Source: Thiohalocapsa sp. ML1
Lineage (GTDB): Bacteria; Pseudomonadota; Gammaproteobacteria; Chromatiales; Chromatiaceae
DNA: 48,408 bases
Assembly (NCBI RefSeq): GCF_001469165.1
Contig: NZ_JABX01000045.1
Coordinates: 1-48,408, forward strand
Reading direction: 5' to 3'
Positions 17,136 through 26,092 of this stretch are shown here, in pieces. Under the pieces are notes generated by a model, which worked only from the letters and a program-made list of their open reading frames with translations, had not been told where the DNA came from and searched no databases. Every line of letters starts with the position of its first letter. Positions within the stretch are counted from its first letter, which is position 1. The position numbers were made by a program, and so were the translations under genes.

Positions 17136-19459
17136 TCATCGGGCCGATGCCGCCACAGGCGCCGGTCTACGCGCCGGTGCCGCTCCGGCACCAGCTCGGC
17201 AGGCGCGCCTGGCAGCAGCAGGCTGACCGCTCCGTCCGCGGGCGTCGCGACCGTCGCGCTGCCTTGCGCGGCGACGCGCGCGACCACCGGTGCATTCGGA
17301 AAGCCGAAGCGATTCGCATAGCCGGCGGAGAACCAGACCCACTCCGGCGCCACGGCCGCGAGGAAGGCCGCCGTGCTGGAGCTGTTGCTGCCGTGATGGG
17401 CGGCGACCAGGACGTCCGCCCGCAGCGCGGCGCCCAGGGTCGCGACCAGCTCGGCCTCGACGCCCGCCTCGATGTCGCCGGGGAGCAGCACGCTCGCACC
17501 GGCGCTCTCGACGCGGAGCACGCAGGAGGCGTCGTTGCCCGACAGCCCCGGACCCGGCGGGTGCAGGATGCTGAAGTCCACGCCATCCCAGCGCCAGCGC
17601 ATCCCGGCGCTGCAGGGCTCCGCCGCAGCATCGAGCTCCTGCGGCTCGCCGCTTAGGATGCGCCGCACCGGGATACTGTCCAGCAGGCCCGCCAGGCCAC
17701 CCGCGTGGTCTTGATCGGCGTGACTCACCACCGCGAGGTCCACGGCATTCACGCCATGATGGCGCAGATAGGGCGCGACGGCGGCGGAGCCCGTGTTGAA
17801 GCCGCTCGGATAGCGCGGCCCCATGTCGTAGACGAGCGTGTGGCCGGACGTCTGCACCACCACCGCGAGCCCCTGCCCCACGTCCAGCATGGTCAGCAGC
17901 GCCTCGCCGGTGCGCGGCGTCGGCGCTCGCGCGAGCACCAGCGGCAACAGCAGCACGAGCCCGAGCCAGCGCGCCGGCAGCCCGCGCGGGGCGAGCAGCA
18001 GCAGCACGCCCGCCGCGGCGGCCAGCCAGACCCAGACTGCCCGCCCGCGCAGCGTCGCCCCGGCGACGTCCCAGTCCGCGATGCGCGCAAGGATTGCGTA
18101 GCCCGCATCGAGCAGCATCGCCACCGGCCACAGCGCGAGCGCCCAGTCGCCGACCAACGCCACGAGCGTGGACACCAGTACCACCGGCAGCACCAGGCCG
18201 AACAAAGGCACCAGCACCAAGTTCACCGCCGGTGCCACCACCGACGCGCGGCCGAAGAAGAACAGCAGCAGCGGCAGCAGCCCGAGCCCCACGGCCCACT
18301 GCGCCCTGCCCCAGCGGATCACGGCCATTGGCGGGGCCAGACGCTGGCCGAGGGCGTAGAACAGCATCGCGACGGCGCCGAAGGAGAGCCAGAAGCCATA
18401 GGACAGCACGCTGGAGGGGTCCACCAGCAGCACCGCGAGCAGCGCCAGGCTGAGCCCGGCCAACGGCCGCAGCGTGCGCCCGGCCATGGTCGCGATCAGC
18501 AGGACCGCCAGCATCGCCAGCGCCCGCTGCGTCGACACCGAGAAGCCCGCGAGCCCGGCGTAGCCAGTGGCCGCGAGCAGTGCCGCGGCCGCCGCGGCCC
18601 GGGGCGCCGCAATGCGGCGGGCCAGCGCGGGCAACTGCGCCCAGCCCAAGCGCACCAGCAGGAATACGAAACCGGACACCAGGCCCACGTGCAGGCCGGA
18701 GATGGCGATCAGATGGCTAGTGCCCGTGCGCGCGAAGACCTCCCATTGCTCGGGCGTCAGCCCGCCGCGATCGCCGAGCACCAGTGCCCGCACCAGCGCG
18801 GCCGACACCCCATCCGGCAGCAAGGCGCCCAGGCGCTCGCGCAGGGCCTGCCGCCAGCGGTTCAGCCATTGACCGCCGGGGCCGGCCGCGAGCAGCCGCG
18901 CGTCCTCCGCGTTCACGACATGGCCGGTGGCGGCGACGCCCTGCTCGAACAGCCAGCGCTCGTAATCGAAGCCCCCCGGATTCAGGAAGCCGTGCGGCGG
19001 CTTGAGGCGCACCGAGAGCCGCCAGCGCTCGCCGGCCTTGAGCCCGGGGGAGTCGCGGTACCAACTGACGCGCGCCAAGCCGCGGAAATCCACGGGCTTG
19101 GACTCGAAGCTGAGCGCCTCGATCCGCACCAGGAAGCGCTCGGCACCGGCGAGCTGCTCCGGCAGCCCGACGATGCGCCCCTCGGCCACCAGCGTGCGCT
19201 TGACCAGCGCCTCCGGGAAGGGCTCGCAGAGCACGCCGCAGGCATCGGCATAGGCCCAGAGCGCGCCGGCGATGGCAACTGCCCCGAGCAGCGCGAGCGC
19301 ACGCAACCGCCACCACCAAAGCAGCACGAGCCCGACGCCGACCAGTGCCCCGGTCAGCGCGAGTAACGGGTCGGGCACCGGTAGCCGCGGCAGCGCGAAC
19401 AGCGCACCGACGCCCGCGGCAAAGGCGATGGCAACAGGCGTCGGCGAGAGGCGGAGCAT
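17120..19459 (-). CDS. comEC: ComEC/Rec2 DNA uptake channel
   Basis: 779-residue inner-membrane protein for transport of single-stranded DNA into the cytoplasm during natural transformation. It has N-terminal hydrophobic segments, an OB-like DUF4131 domain, the Competence domain (LIAISGLHVGLVSGF and many helices) and a C-terminal metallo-beta-lactamase domain with SHADQDHAGG and AHHGSNSSST metal-ligand motifs. The start at 19459 gives MLRLSPTPVAIAFAAG; a start at 19516 is possible but adds an uncharacteristic leader. The last about 15 residues overlap a transposase remnant, so the original C-terminus may have been altered, but all catalytic motifs are intact. Confidence 0.93.
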   Translation of the reverse strand: MLRLSPTPVAIAFAAGVGALFALPRLPVPDPLLALTGALVGVGLVLLWWWRLRALALLGAVAIAGALWAYADACGVLCEPFPEALVKRTLVAEGRIVGLPEQLAGAERFLVRIEALSFESKPVDFRGLARVSWYRDSPGLKAGERWRLSVRLKPPHGFLNPGGFDYERWLFEQGVAATGHVVNAEDARLLAAGPGGQWLNRWRQALRERLGALLPDGVSAALVRALVLGDRGGLTPEQWEVFARTGTSHLIAISGLHVGLVSGFVFLLVRLGWAQLPALARRIAAPRAAAAAALLAATGYAGLAGFSVSTQRALAMLAVLLIATMAGRTLRPLAGLSLALLAVLLVDPSSVLSYGFWLSFGAVAMLFYALGQRLAPPMAVIRWGRAQWAVGLGLLPLLLFFFGRASVVAPAVNLVLVPLFGLVLPVVLVSTLVALVGDWALALWPVAMLLDAGYAILARIADWDVAGATLRGRAVWVWLAAAAGVLLLLAPRGLPARWLGLVLLLPLVLARAPTPRTGEALLTMLDVGQGLAVVVQTSGHTLVYDMGPRYPSGFNTGSAAVAPYLRHHGVNAVDLAVVSHADQDHAGGLAGLLDSIPVRRILSGEPQELDAAAEPCSAGMRWRWDGVDFSILHPPGPGLSGNDASCVLRVESAGASVLLPGDIEAGVEAELVATLGAALRADVLVAAHHGSNSSSTAAFLAAVAPEWVWFSAGYANRFGFPNAPVVARVAAQGSATVATPADGAVSLLLPGAPAELVPERHRRVDRRLWRHRPDELGPR

Positions 19460-19536
19460 GCGGATTCGGCTCAGCGCCGACGGCACGCGCGCGCAGGCCA
19501 CGGCGTCGGCGCGCAACGGCGCGAATCAAGCCGTGA

Positions 19537-19563
19537 TTGGGCATGTCGGCGCTGACGTATACT
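19537..19563 (+). promoter_or_regulatory. Candidate promoter for the DUF2062 gene
   Basis: TATACT (19558-19563, 5 of 6 to the -10 consensus) lies 20 bases ahead of the GTG start, with TTGGGC at 19537-19542 as a possible -35. The 15-base spacer is short, and a less consensus-like GATTGG gives 17. The -10 is good but the -35 is uncertain. Confidence 0.35.
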
Positions 19564-19582
19564 CGGTGCAGCTCCCCCAACC

Positions 19583-20149
19583 GTGACGCCACCGGGTACG
19601 ACCGTGCGACGTTGGCTCAAGGGCGTTCTGCCCGACCCCCGCGTGATCCTGCAGAGCCGCTGGCTCGGCATGTTCGGTACGCTGCTCAAGGACCCGAACC
19701 TTTGGCACCTGAACCGCCGCTCCGCAGCGGGCGGCGTCGCCGTCGGGCTGTTCATGATGTACATGCCGCCCTTCGGACAGGTGTTCATGGCGGCGGCGGC
19801 GGCCATCAAGCTGCGGGTGAATCTGCCCATTGCGGCCTCCCTGGTCTGGCTCACCAATCCGCTCACGATCCCGCCGATGTATTACACGGCCTACGCCATC
19901 GGCGCCTGGCTGCTGGGCCAGCACATCCATACCTTCGAGCTGGATTTCTGGCTCGACTGGCACAACTGGCTCGGCGTGCTGGGGCCGCTCGCGCTCGGCT
20001 GCGTGATCTGCGCCTGCGCTGCTGCGGCCATCGGCTATTTCACCGTGCAGTTCTTGTGGCGGCGGAGCCTGCGGCGCGAGATCGCCGCGCGCAAGCGCCG
20101 CTACGCTGATGCCCCGGTCAACACGCCGTCGTCCAAGCGCCAGACCTGA
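19583..20149 (+). CDS. DUF2062 family membrane protein
   Basis: 188-residue protein starting at GTG. Family hallmarks are visible: [19 protein letters not shown] and [15 protein letters not shown], followed by another transmembrane region ([24 protein letters not shown]) and a basic C-terminal tail. Function of the family is not established. Its 3' end overlaps the end of lolD on the other strand by 49 bases, so the two transcripts converge and overlap. Confidence 0.88.
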   Translation: MTPPGTTVRRWLKGVLPDPRVILQSRWLGMFGTLLKDPNLWHLNRRSAAGGVAVGLFMMYMPPFGQVFMAAAAAIKLRVNLPIAASLVWLTNPLTIPPMYYTAYAIGAWLLGQHIHTFELDFWLDWHNWLGVLGPLALGCVICACAAAAIGYFTVQFLWRRSLRREIAARKRRYADAPVNTPSSKRQT

Positions 20150-20835
20150 TCGGCTCGCGCGGCAAGCTCCAGATCGTGCGTCACGATGACGAAGCTCGTG
20201 CCCTGCTCCGCGTTCAGCTCCAGCATCAGCTCGTAGACGCCGCCCGCCGTGTGCCGATCGAGGTTGCCCGTGGGCTCGTCCGCGAGCACGCAGTCGGGCC
20301 GCGTCACCAGCGCGCGCGCAATGGCGGCGCGCTGGCGCTCACCGCCGGAGAGCTCCGCGGGCCGGTGCCTAAGCCGATGGTCGAGGCCGACACGCGCGAG
20401 CAGTGCCGCCGCGCGCGCGCTTGCTTCGGCGGGCGTCGCGCCGCCGATCAGGAGCGGCATCGCGACGTTCTCGAGTGCCGTGAACTCCGGCAGCAGATGA
20501 TGGAACTGGTAGATGAAGCCGAGCCTGCGGTTGCGCAGTTGCCCGCGCCTGCGCTCCGACAGCCGCATCGGGTCGTCGCCGCTCCAGCGCACCTCGCCGA
20601 CGCTCGGGCGCTCCAGGCCGCCTAGGCAATGCAGCAAGGTGCTCTTGCCGCAGCCCGATGAGCCGACGATGGCGATGCGCTCGCCGCGCCGTACGGCGAG
20701 GTCCACGCCGCGGAGCACCTCCACCTCAAGCGGCCCCTGCCGAAAGGTCTTGCCGACGCCGCGGGCCTCCAGGACGGGCGGCGCGTCAACGGCTTGCGCC
20801 GCCGCGACGCCAGGCAAGGGTGCGAGATCATTCAT
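20101..20835 (-). CDS. lolD: Lipoprotein-releasing system ATP-binding protein
   Basis: 244-residue ATPase that powers release of outer-membrane lipoproteins to LolA. Walker [10 protein letters not shown], the LolD-type [17 protein letters not shown] segment, signature LSGGERQR, Walker [13 protein letters not shown] and the HDLELA H-loop are all present. Its start overlaps the lolC stop by eight bases. The N-terminus is about 18 residues longer than in E. coli LolD. Confidence 0.96.
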   Translation of the reverse strand: MNDLAPLPGVAAAQAVDAPPVLEARGVGKTFRQGPLEVEVLRGVDLAVRRGERIAIVGSSGCGKSTLLHCLGGLERPSVGEVRWSGDDPMRLSERRRGQLRNRRLGFIYQFHHLLPEFTALENVAMPLLIGGATPAEASARAAALLARVGLDHRLRHRPAELSGGERQRAAIARALVTRPDCVLADEPTGNLDRHTAGGVYELMLELNAEQGTSFVIVTHDLELAARADQVWRLDDGVLTGASA

Positions 20836-22105
20836 AGCGTAGCGCCTCCGCCGGGTCCGTGCGCGCCGCCCGCCAGGCCGGGTACAGCGTGGCCAGCACC
20901 GACATCAGGAAGGCACCGCCGCCGACGCGCACCACGTCGCCGAGGCGCACGTCCGACGGCAAAGCGCTGATGTAGTAGATGCTGGGGTCCAGGAAGTGCA
21001 CGCCGAAGGCGCGCTCGATGCTCGCGACGATGGGCTCCACGTTCCAGCCCAGCAGCACCCCACCGACGACGCCGAGCAGCGTGCCCACCACGCCGATGGC
21101 GGTGCCCTGGACGATGAAGATGGCCATGACTCGCCCCGGCGATGCGCCCAGCGTGCGCAGCACGGCGATGTCCGCGCGCTTGTCCGTGACCACCATGACC
21201 AGCGTCGAGACGATGTTGAAGGCGGCGACGGCAACGATCAGGAACAGGATGATGGTCATCATGCGCTTCTCGGTGCGCAGCGCCGCAAAGAAGTTGCGAT
21301 GGACCTGCGTCCAGTCCGAGACGCGGTAAGCAGCCGGCGTGCTGCCCGCCGGCATGGCCTCGGTGCTGAGGGCGTAGGCGATCTCCCGGGACACCAGCGG
21401 CGCGTCGAACATCTCGGCAAGCTTGAGCCGCACGCCCTCGGCCGCATCGCCGAGCCGCATCAGCAGCGCCGCGTCGGTCATGTGCATGAAGCCGGCGCCG
21501 CGATCGTAGTCGGACATGCCGACCTCGAACAGGCCAACCACGTTGAAGGCCTTGAGCCGCGGCATCACGCCCACGGGGGTTGCGTTCAACTGCGGCGTAA
21601 CCACCGTCACCTTGTCGCCGACGCCGACGCCGAGCACCGCGGCGAGCTCGCTGCCCAGAATGATATTGAAGCTGCCGGCGGTGAGGTCATCCACGGAGCC
21701 GATGACCATGTCCGAGCGCAGCAGGGAGACGGCGTCCTCGCGGTCCGGCACGATACCCCGCAGCAACGCGGCGTTGGTGCGCCCGGCGTTCATCAGCATG
21801 GATTCGAGCTCGACGAAGGGCGCCGCGCCGAGCACCTCCGGATGCTGCTCGACGCGCTCCACCAGCGTCTCCCAGTCGGCGATACCGCCGTCCGGCACGC
21901 TCAGTGTCGCGTGGGAGGCCATGCCGAGGATGCGTTCTTGGATCTCCTTGTGAAAGCCGTTCATCACCGACAGCACAACGATGAGGGCGACGATGCCCAG
22001 CGTGATGCCGAGCATCGAGATCAGCGAGATGAACGAGATGAAGTGATTGCGCCGCTTCGCGCGGGTATAGCGCAGGCCGACGTACAGCGGGAGGGGTCGG
22101 AACAT
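20828..22105 (-). CDS. lolC: Lipoprotein-releasing system transmembrane protein LolC/LolE
   Basis: 425 residues from the ATG at 22105. The N-terminus [24 protein letters not shown] is the LolC/E hallmark, followed by a first membrane helix, a large periplasmic domain, and three C-terminal helices ([36 protein letters not shown] and the final FtsX segment). Forms the inner-membrane channel with LolD. Only one transmembrane gene is next to lolD, so the complex may be a homodimer (LolF-like) or the partner may be elsewhere. An in-frame extension to 22225 has no family match. Confidence 0.93.
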   Translation of the reverse strand: MFRPLPLYVGLRYTRAKRRNHFISFISLISMLGITLGIVALIVVLSVMNGFHKEIQERILGMASHATLSVPDGGIADWETLVERVEQHPEVLGAAPFVELESMLMNAGRTNAALLRGIVPDREDAVSLLRSDMVIGSVDDLTAGSFNIILGSELAAVLGVGVGDKVTVVTPQLNATPVGVMPRLKAFNVVGLFEVGMSDYDRGAGFMHMTDAALLMRLGDAAEGVRLKLAEMFDAPLVSREIAYALSTEAMPAGSTPAAYRVSDWTQVHRNFFAALRTEKRMMTIILFLIVAVAAFNIVSTLVMVVTDKRADIAVLRTLGASPGRVMAIFIVQGTAIGVVGTLLGVVGGVLLGWNVEPIVASIERAFGVHFLDPSIYYISALPSDVRLGDVVRVGGGAFLMSVLATLYPAWRAARTDPAEALRYE

Positions 22106-22227
22106 GATGGATCGGGGCTCGGTTCCGAGCAGACGGAACGGTAACGGCCGGGACCCGCGGGCCCTTGGCCTGCCGAACGGACGCCGACGCTGTGGCTGAG
22201 AAGCGGGGTAGGCCGGAATCGGCAAGC

Positions 22228-22256
22228 GGCCTCACCGCGGGACGCGCGGTGAGGCC
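22228..22256. terminator. GC-rich hairpin between two minus-strand genes
   Basis: 12-bp perfect stem (22228-22239 with 22245-22256) and five-base loop, located 72 bases after the stop of the low-complexity membrane-protein gene and ahead of lolC. No T-run follows on the minus strand, so it may be a factor-dependent terminator, an RNA-stabilising hairpin, or just a palindrome. Confidence 0.4.
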
Positions 22257-22327
22257 GTTGCGTAGTCGGATCGACGAAGCAGCGCCGGGAACTGCCGCGC
22301 GGCGGCTGTCGCGGCGCCGGACTGTCG

Positions 22328-23299
22328 TTACTGCGCGGCGGCCCCCGGAGCGGGTGCCTGCTGCATCGGCGGGCGCATCGGGTACTGGCCCGGCGGCGCA
22401 TAGCCCGGATACATCGGCATGGGCGGGGCACCCATGGGCATCGGGGGACGGCTGCCGTAGTACTGCTGCCAACGCTTCTGCGCATCCTCCATGGCCTGCC
22501 TGCGCATCGCCTCGTACTGATTGATCATCTCGTCGCGGCGGTCCTGGGCGGGCTGCTGCGCTGCTGCGCTCGGCGCGCGCGACATCGCGCCGGGCTCCGG
22601 CATCTGCTGTGTCGGGCCTGCGGCCGGCGTTGACGGCTGCTGCTGCGGAGCTGCCGGCGTGCTCGCGGCGGTGGCGGCGGGCGCGGGCACGCTGGGCGCC
22701 GCCTGCGCCGGAGCGGTTGCGGGCGCGGGCTTGGCCGCGTCGGCGTCGTCCATGATGGCCTGCGCGAAGGCCTCGGCCTCGGCCTTGCTGACCGACTGGC
22801 TTTCGGCGGCTGCGGGCGGTGCGCTCGCCGGCGCCTGGGTGGACTGGGCCGGGGTCTTGCTCAGGCTCGGGCTCGGCTCGGCTACCGGCGGGACCTGCAT
22901 GAAGGCCCGCGGCGGCTGCTGAGCCGGCATCGGCGACGTGGCGAAGGCCGGCGACTGCGCGGGCGCGGGCGTCGGGGCCGCCGGGGCGGGCTTGGACTCA
23001 GCGGCAGCCTGGGCAGGCGCCGACTGCGCGGCTTCAGGTTGGGGCTGCGCCGCAGGGGCCTCGGCAGCACTGTCACCGGCGCTCGCCTGCGGCTGCGTCA
23101 GTTCCTCGCTGCGCTCCACAGCGCCGAGATACAGATAGCCGAACAGCAGCACCAGGCCCCACAGCAGGAGTTTGGGCATGAAACTGAGCCGGCTGTCGGA
23201 TGCTTTGCTGTCGGATGCTTTGCTGTCGGATGCTTTGGTGTCGGATGCTTTGGTGTCGGATGCTTTGGTGTCGGATGCCTTATCGCCTGAATCCGCCAT
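22328..23299 (-). CDS. Low-complexity single-pass membrane protein with ASDTK repeats
   Basis: 323 residues from ATG 23299, which has AGAGG eight bases ahead; a GTG at 23308 overlaps that site and is less likely. The N-terminus is made of ASDTK/ASDSK pentapeptides from a 15-bp DNA tandem repeat, then a transmembrane helix (FMPKLLLWGLVLLFGYLYLG). A long Ala/Pro/Gln-rich linker (about residues 70-255) leads to a charged helix (RRDEMINQYEAMRRQAMEDA) and a Pro/Met/Tyr-rich C-terminus (PPMPMYPGYAPPGQYPM). The linker should be extended in the periplasm. No family is recognised; topology recalls TonB/TolA-like spacers, but there is no TonB C-terminal domain. Confidence 0.75.
   Translation of the reverse strand: MADSGDKASDTKASDTKASDTKASDSKASDSKASDSRLSFMPKLLLWGLVLLFGYLYLGAVERSEELTQPQASAGDSAAEAPAAQPQPEAAQSAPAQAAAESKPAPAAPTPAPAQSPAFATSPMPAQQPPRAFMQVPPVAEPSPSLSKTPAQSTQAPASAPPAAAESQSVSKAEAEAFAQAIMDDADAAKPAPATAPAQAAPSVPAPAATAASTPAAPQQQPSTPAAGPTQQMPEPGAMSRAPSAAAQQPAQDRRDEMINQYEAMRRQAMEDAQKRWQQYYGSRPPMPMGAPPMPMYPGYAPPGQYPMRPPMQQAPAPGAAAQ
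23195..23280 (-). repeat. 15-bp tandem repeat encoding ASDTK/ASDSK
   Basis: Five full and one partial copy of a 15-bp unit inside the start of the gene above. Two units carry CT instead of GT, switching Thr to Ser. Gain or loss of a unit keeps the frame. Confidence 0.9.
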
Positions 23300-23384
23300 G
23301 ATGTTCACCTCTTGAGTCGAAAGCTAGGGCGCCAATAATACCCGTTGCAGGGGTGTGGCGCCCGGTAAGCCGTGCGGGGTTCTG

Positions 23385-24128
23385 TCAGGCCTCCGCCAGC
23401 AGCGCAAGCAGCAGGCTGCGGACGGCGTCACCGCAGCCCGCCAGGTTGGCGCGGATCTCGTCCATGCCGACCTCGCCGCCATCGCCCTTGCCCGCGGCCC
23501 AGTTCACGACGAAGGCAAGCAGCGCATAGTGGAGCCCGCGCTCGCGTGCGAGCGACGCCTCAGGCATCGCCGTCATGCCGACCAGGTCGCAGCCGTCCCG
23601 CTCCATGCGTCGGATCTCGGCCGCGGTCTCCAGCCGCGGACCCTGGGTGACGCCGTAGGTGCCGCCGTCACGCAGACTGAGACCGATCCCGGCCCCGGCG
23701 GCCAGGAGCCGCGCACGCAAGGCAGACGTGAACGGCGCCGTGATATCGACATGCACGACCTCGCCGTCGGCACCGTCGTAATAGGTGCCGAGCCTGCCCC
23801 AGGTGTAGTCGATGAGCTGGTCGGGGATGCACAGCCGCAGGGGCCCGCAATCATCGGCGATGCCGCCGACCGCGCCCAGGGCGACCACGTCGGTGGCGCC
23901 GGCATCGCTCAAGGCGTGGATGTTGGCCCGGTAGTTGATAGCATGCGGCGGAATGCTGTGCCCCTCGCCATGGCGCGGCAGGAACAGAAACTCCCGGCCC
24001 GCGTGGCGCAGGGTCAGGAGATCGGCGGAGGGGGCGCCGTAGGGCGTATCCAGCCACTGCCGCTGGACCAGCTCCGTATCCGGCAATGCGCTGAAGCCGG
24101 AACCGCCGATGATGCCGAGAACACCCAT
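23385..24128 (-). CDS. mtnP: S-methyl-5'-thioinosine phosphorylase
   Basis: 247-residue purine-nucleoside-phosphorylase-fold enzyme. GIIGGSGF starts the phosphate site, FLPRHGEGHSIPPHAINYRANI is the family signature, and MTAMPEASLARE is the base-binding segment. The Met-Pro-Glu-Ala form there is what I know from the S-methylthioinosine-specific enzyme of Pseudomonas, rather than the adenine-specific MTAP. The product would be hypoxanthine plus 5-methylthioribose-1-phosphate. A hypoxanthine phosphoribosyltransferase gene lies about 1 kb upstream on the same strand, which supports that specificity. If wrong, it would be an MTA phosphorylase. Confidence 0.87.
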   Translation of the reverse strand: MGVLGIIGGSGFSALPDTELVQRQWLDTPYGAPSADLLTLRHAGREFLFLPRHGEGHSIPPHAINYRANIHALSDAGATDVVALGAVGGIADDCGPLRLCIPDQLIDYTWGRLGTYYDGADGEVVHVDITAPFTSALRARLLAAGAGIGLSLRDGGTYGVTQGPRLETAAEIRRMERDGCDLVGMTAMPEASLARERGLHYALLAFVVNWAAGKGDGGEVGMDEIRANLAGCGDAVRSLLLALLAEA

Positions 24129-24289
24129 GTCTTAATCGCTGCCTCGCTTTGTCGGAGGTCGCTGCCCGACGTGCCACGCACGCATGAAAAGCCGGCGAAG
24201 TCTACGCGCCGCCATCCGTGTCCGCAATGCTGGCAGCCAGACGACTGCCAGACGACCACGAGACAACCACCGGACGCAACAAGTCGGAC

Positions 24290-24319
24290 AAAAAAAAGCC
24301 GGTGCAGGACGGCACCGGC
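24290..24319 (-). terminator. Intrinsic terminator of the hemerythrin gene
   Basis: On the minus strand an 8-bp stem GCCGGTGC (24312-24319) / GCACCGGC (24298-24305) with a six-base loop is followed by eight Ts (24297-24290), 53 bases after the hemerythrin stop. Confidence 0.9.
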
Positions 24320-24372
24320 GCTAAGTACACTGCCGACGGCAGTGCGTAGACAGGCTCCGGGGCCTGATTCGG

Positions 24373-24825
24373 TTATGCCGGCTGCGCGGCGTAGCCGTGG
24401 AACATGCCGATCTCGACCAGCTTTGGGAACAAGACCTGCTCCTCGCGGTCGATGCGGTAGCTCAGCATGTCGAAGATCTCCTGCGACTCCTCCAAAAACT
24501 CCTCGCTGAAGTTGAAGTCACAGTTCTTGAGCCACTTGCGATAGTACTCATCAAAGGTGCGCCGCAGTGGCTTCTCGCCGCTGATGAAGCCCCAGGCGAT
24601 GGACTTGACCTTTGGGTCCTCGTGAATCAACAGGTTCGGGTAGAGCTGCCGATCCTCTTCGGCGAGGTGTGCCTTGACCTTCTTGGCGAGGTCGCACATC
24701 AGCTCATACGCGGTCTTCGCATTCGGCCGGATCTTGAGTTGGTCCGCGGTCATGATCGAGCGCAGGTCATCGATCATCTGCCGGAGCTCAGCGTGGCTAT
24801 TGCGGTAGCCATCGAGTGATTGCAT
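24373..24825 (-). CDS. Hemerythrin-like HHE domain protein
   Basis: 150-residue protein predicted to be a four-helix bundle binding a di-iron site. Ligand-type residues are visible in SHAELRQMIDDL (helix 1), KAHLAEEDRQLYP (helix 2) and REEQVLFPKL (helix 4). The start at 24825 has GGAGG about eight bases ahead. It stands alone with its own promoter-like sequence and an intrinsic terminator. Likely roles are oxygen, nitric oxide or iron sensing or storage. It differs from classical 130-residue hemerythrin in spacing, resembling the HHE proteins of proteobacteria. Confidence 0.85.
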   Translation of the reverse strand: MQSLDGYRNSHAELRQMIDDLRSIMTADQLKIRPNAKTAYELMCDLAKKVKAHLAEEDRQLYPNLLIHEDPKVKSIAWGFISGEKPLRRTFDEYYRKWLKNCDFNFSEEFLEESQEIFDMLSYRIDREEQVLFPKLVEIGMFHGYAAQPA

Positions 24826-24985
24826 TTGCCCATCCTCCTCGTTCACGTGCAGTGAGCCGCCGACGGATTCGCCGTGCCGCGGGCGACGGTGTCGGCGCGC
24901 CGGCGACGTGGCGTTGCGGTGAAGGCACCGGCAAGACGGCTCCAAGCGCCCGCGCCAAAAAAACGCAGGCAGCGTGTGCCTTATG

Positions 24986-25013
24986 ATTTAACGCACAATC
25001 GGCTTAATGTCAA
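24986..25013 (-). promoter_or_regulatory. Promoter of the hemerythrin gene
   Basis: On the minus strand TTGACA (25013-25008, exact consensus) is followed after 16 bases by TTAAAT (24991-24986, 4 of 6). The stretch is distinctly AT-rich against its surroundings. Transcription would begin about 155 bases before the coding start. No FNR-like palindrome was identified. Confidence 0.55.
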
Positions 25014-25124
25014 AAAGCGCCTGATTATATTAGCGTTTTCTTGAATGCGATCGTGGCCGGCTTGCCGGTGGCGGTGCTTGCTCCGAGCACGCGCGAACAG
25101 ATCATCAGCGGTCCTTGGCCGTCC

Positions 25125-25685
25125 TCAGCAGTCCTCATTCGCAGCGGCATAGATGCCGGAGAGGTTGCGAAAATAGCGCTTGTAGTCCAGCCCATAGCCC
25201 ATGACGTAGCGGTTCGGCAGCGCAAGGCCCACCACGTCCGGGCGGTAGTCGGTCTCGGCCGCCCCATCCTTCAGCGCCAGCACGGCAGCGGTGACGCTCG
25301 CGGCACCGTCATCGTGGCAGGCGCGCACGATGTCCTCCATGGTGTGCCCGCGATCGAAGATGTCGTCCACAACCAGCACGTGCTCGCCGCGGATGGCGTC
25401 GCTCGGCCGGTGCTGCCAGTGCAGGTCCGCACCGCTCAGCTCGCCGCGATAGCGCGTGGCATGCACGTAATCCAGCCGTAACTGAAAGCCGAGCCGCGGC
25501 AGCAGGAGCCCGGTGACGACGATGCCGCCGGTGACTACGGAGAGCACGAGCGGGTCCTTGTCGGCCAACGTCGCGCTGATGCGCTCGGCCATGTCGTCGA
25601 GGGCGGCCTCGACGGCGGCCTGATCCGCCAGGCAGTCGGCGCGTGACAGCACGGCCGAGTAGCGCTCGGCAGGCATTTTGGACAT
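25125..25685 (-). CDS. hpt: Hypoxanthine-guanine phosphoribosyltransferase
   Basis: 186-residue PRPP-dependent enzyme converting hypoxanthine (or guanine) to IMP (GMP). The PRPP motif is VLVVDDIFDRGHT, preceded by LDYVHATRYRG; ALPNRYVMGYGLDYKRYFRNL near the end is typical of the hypoxanthine-type proteins. The start at 25685 has GGAGGAAA seven to ten bases ahead. With the S-methylthioinosine phosphorylase downstream on the same strand it completes recovery of the purine from methylthioadenosine after deamination. Confidence 0.93.
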   Translation of the reverse strand: MSKMPAERYSAVLSRADCLADQAAVEAALDDMAERISATLADKDPLVLSVVTGGIVVTGLLLPRLGFQLRLDYVHATRYRGELSGADLHWQHRPSDAIRGEHVLVVDDIFDRGHTMEDIVRACHDDGAASVTAAVLALKDGAAETDYRPDVVGLALPNRYVMGYGLDYKRYFRNLSGIYAAANEDC

Positions 25686-26092
25686 GGGGTTTCCTCCGGG
25701 AGAGCGACGGCGGGACGGTGTGGGGAGACTCAGCGCGGGGCCGCGGGTTCGTCCAGGTCGCGCGCACGCTGCCCCGAGACGCGGCAGGCGGCAACACCCC
25801 GATCCCGGGCAAGGATAACCCAGCGCTGCCGACCGCGGGAACGGCAGCGGCAGCGGCACCCCCAACGACGCGGAGCCTCACGCATCTTGCGCCGTCAAGC
25901 AGTCTATGCGTGCGCCCAACCGACCGGCGACGGGACCTCCGGGGTCAGACCTCACGATCACACAATGATCATGTTCCCGCCATCGCACGGTAACGAAATG
26001 CCTGTTCAATGCCGGGTGCAAATTGCCGACCCCCGGCGTCCCTGCTCAGGCGTACCGGGGGGTCTGACCCTTCGACCTGGAGATGCGACCCC
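25686..26092. other. Intergenic region between hpt and the PEP-CTERM gene
   Basis: About 400 bases with no supported gene. It holds an inverted pair GGGGTCAGACC (25941-25951) and GGTCTGACCC (26061-26070), ten of eleven bases complementary, about 110 bp apart. A small palindrome ATGATCAT lies near 25966. The + strand promoter for the downstream operon must be here, but no convincing -35/-10 pair was found. Confidence 0.5.

Noticed and set aside
17705-19366. 553-codon + frame antisense to comEC, and a similar 509-codon frame antisense to ftsH (44732-46261)
   Set aside because: Shadow frames; composition dominated by Arg, Gln, His and no known motif.
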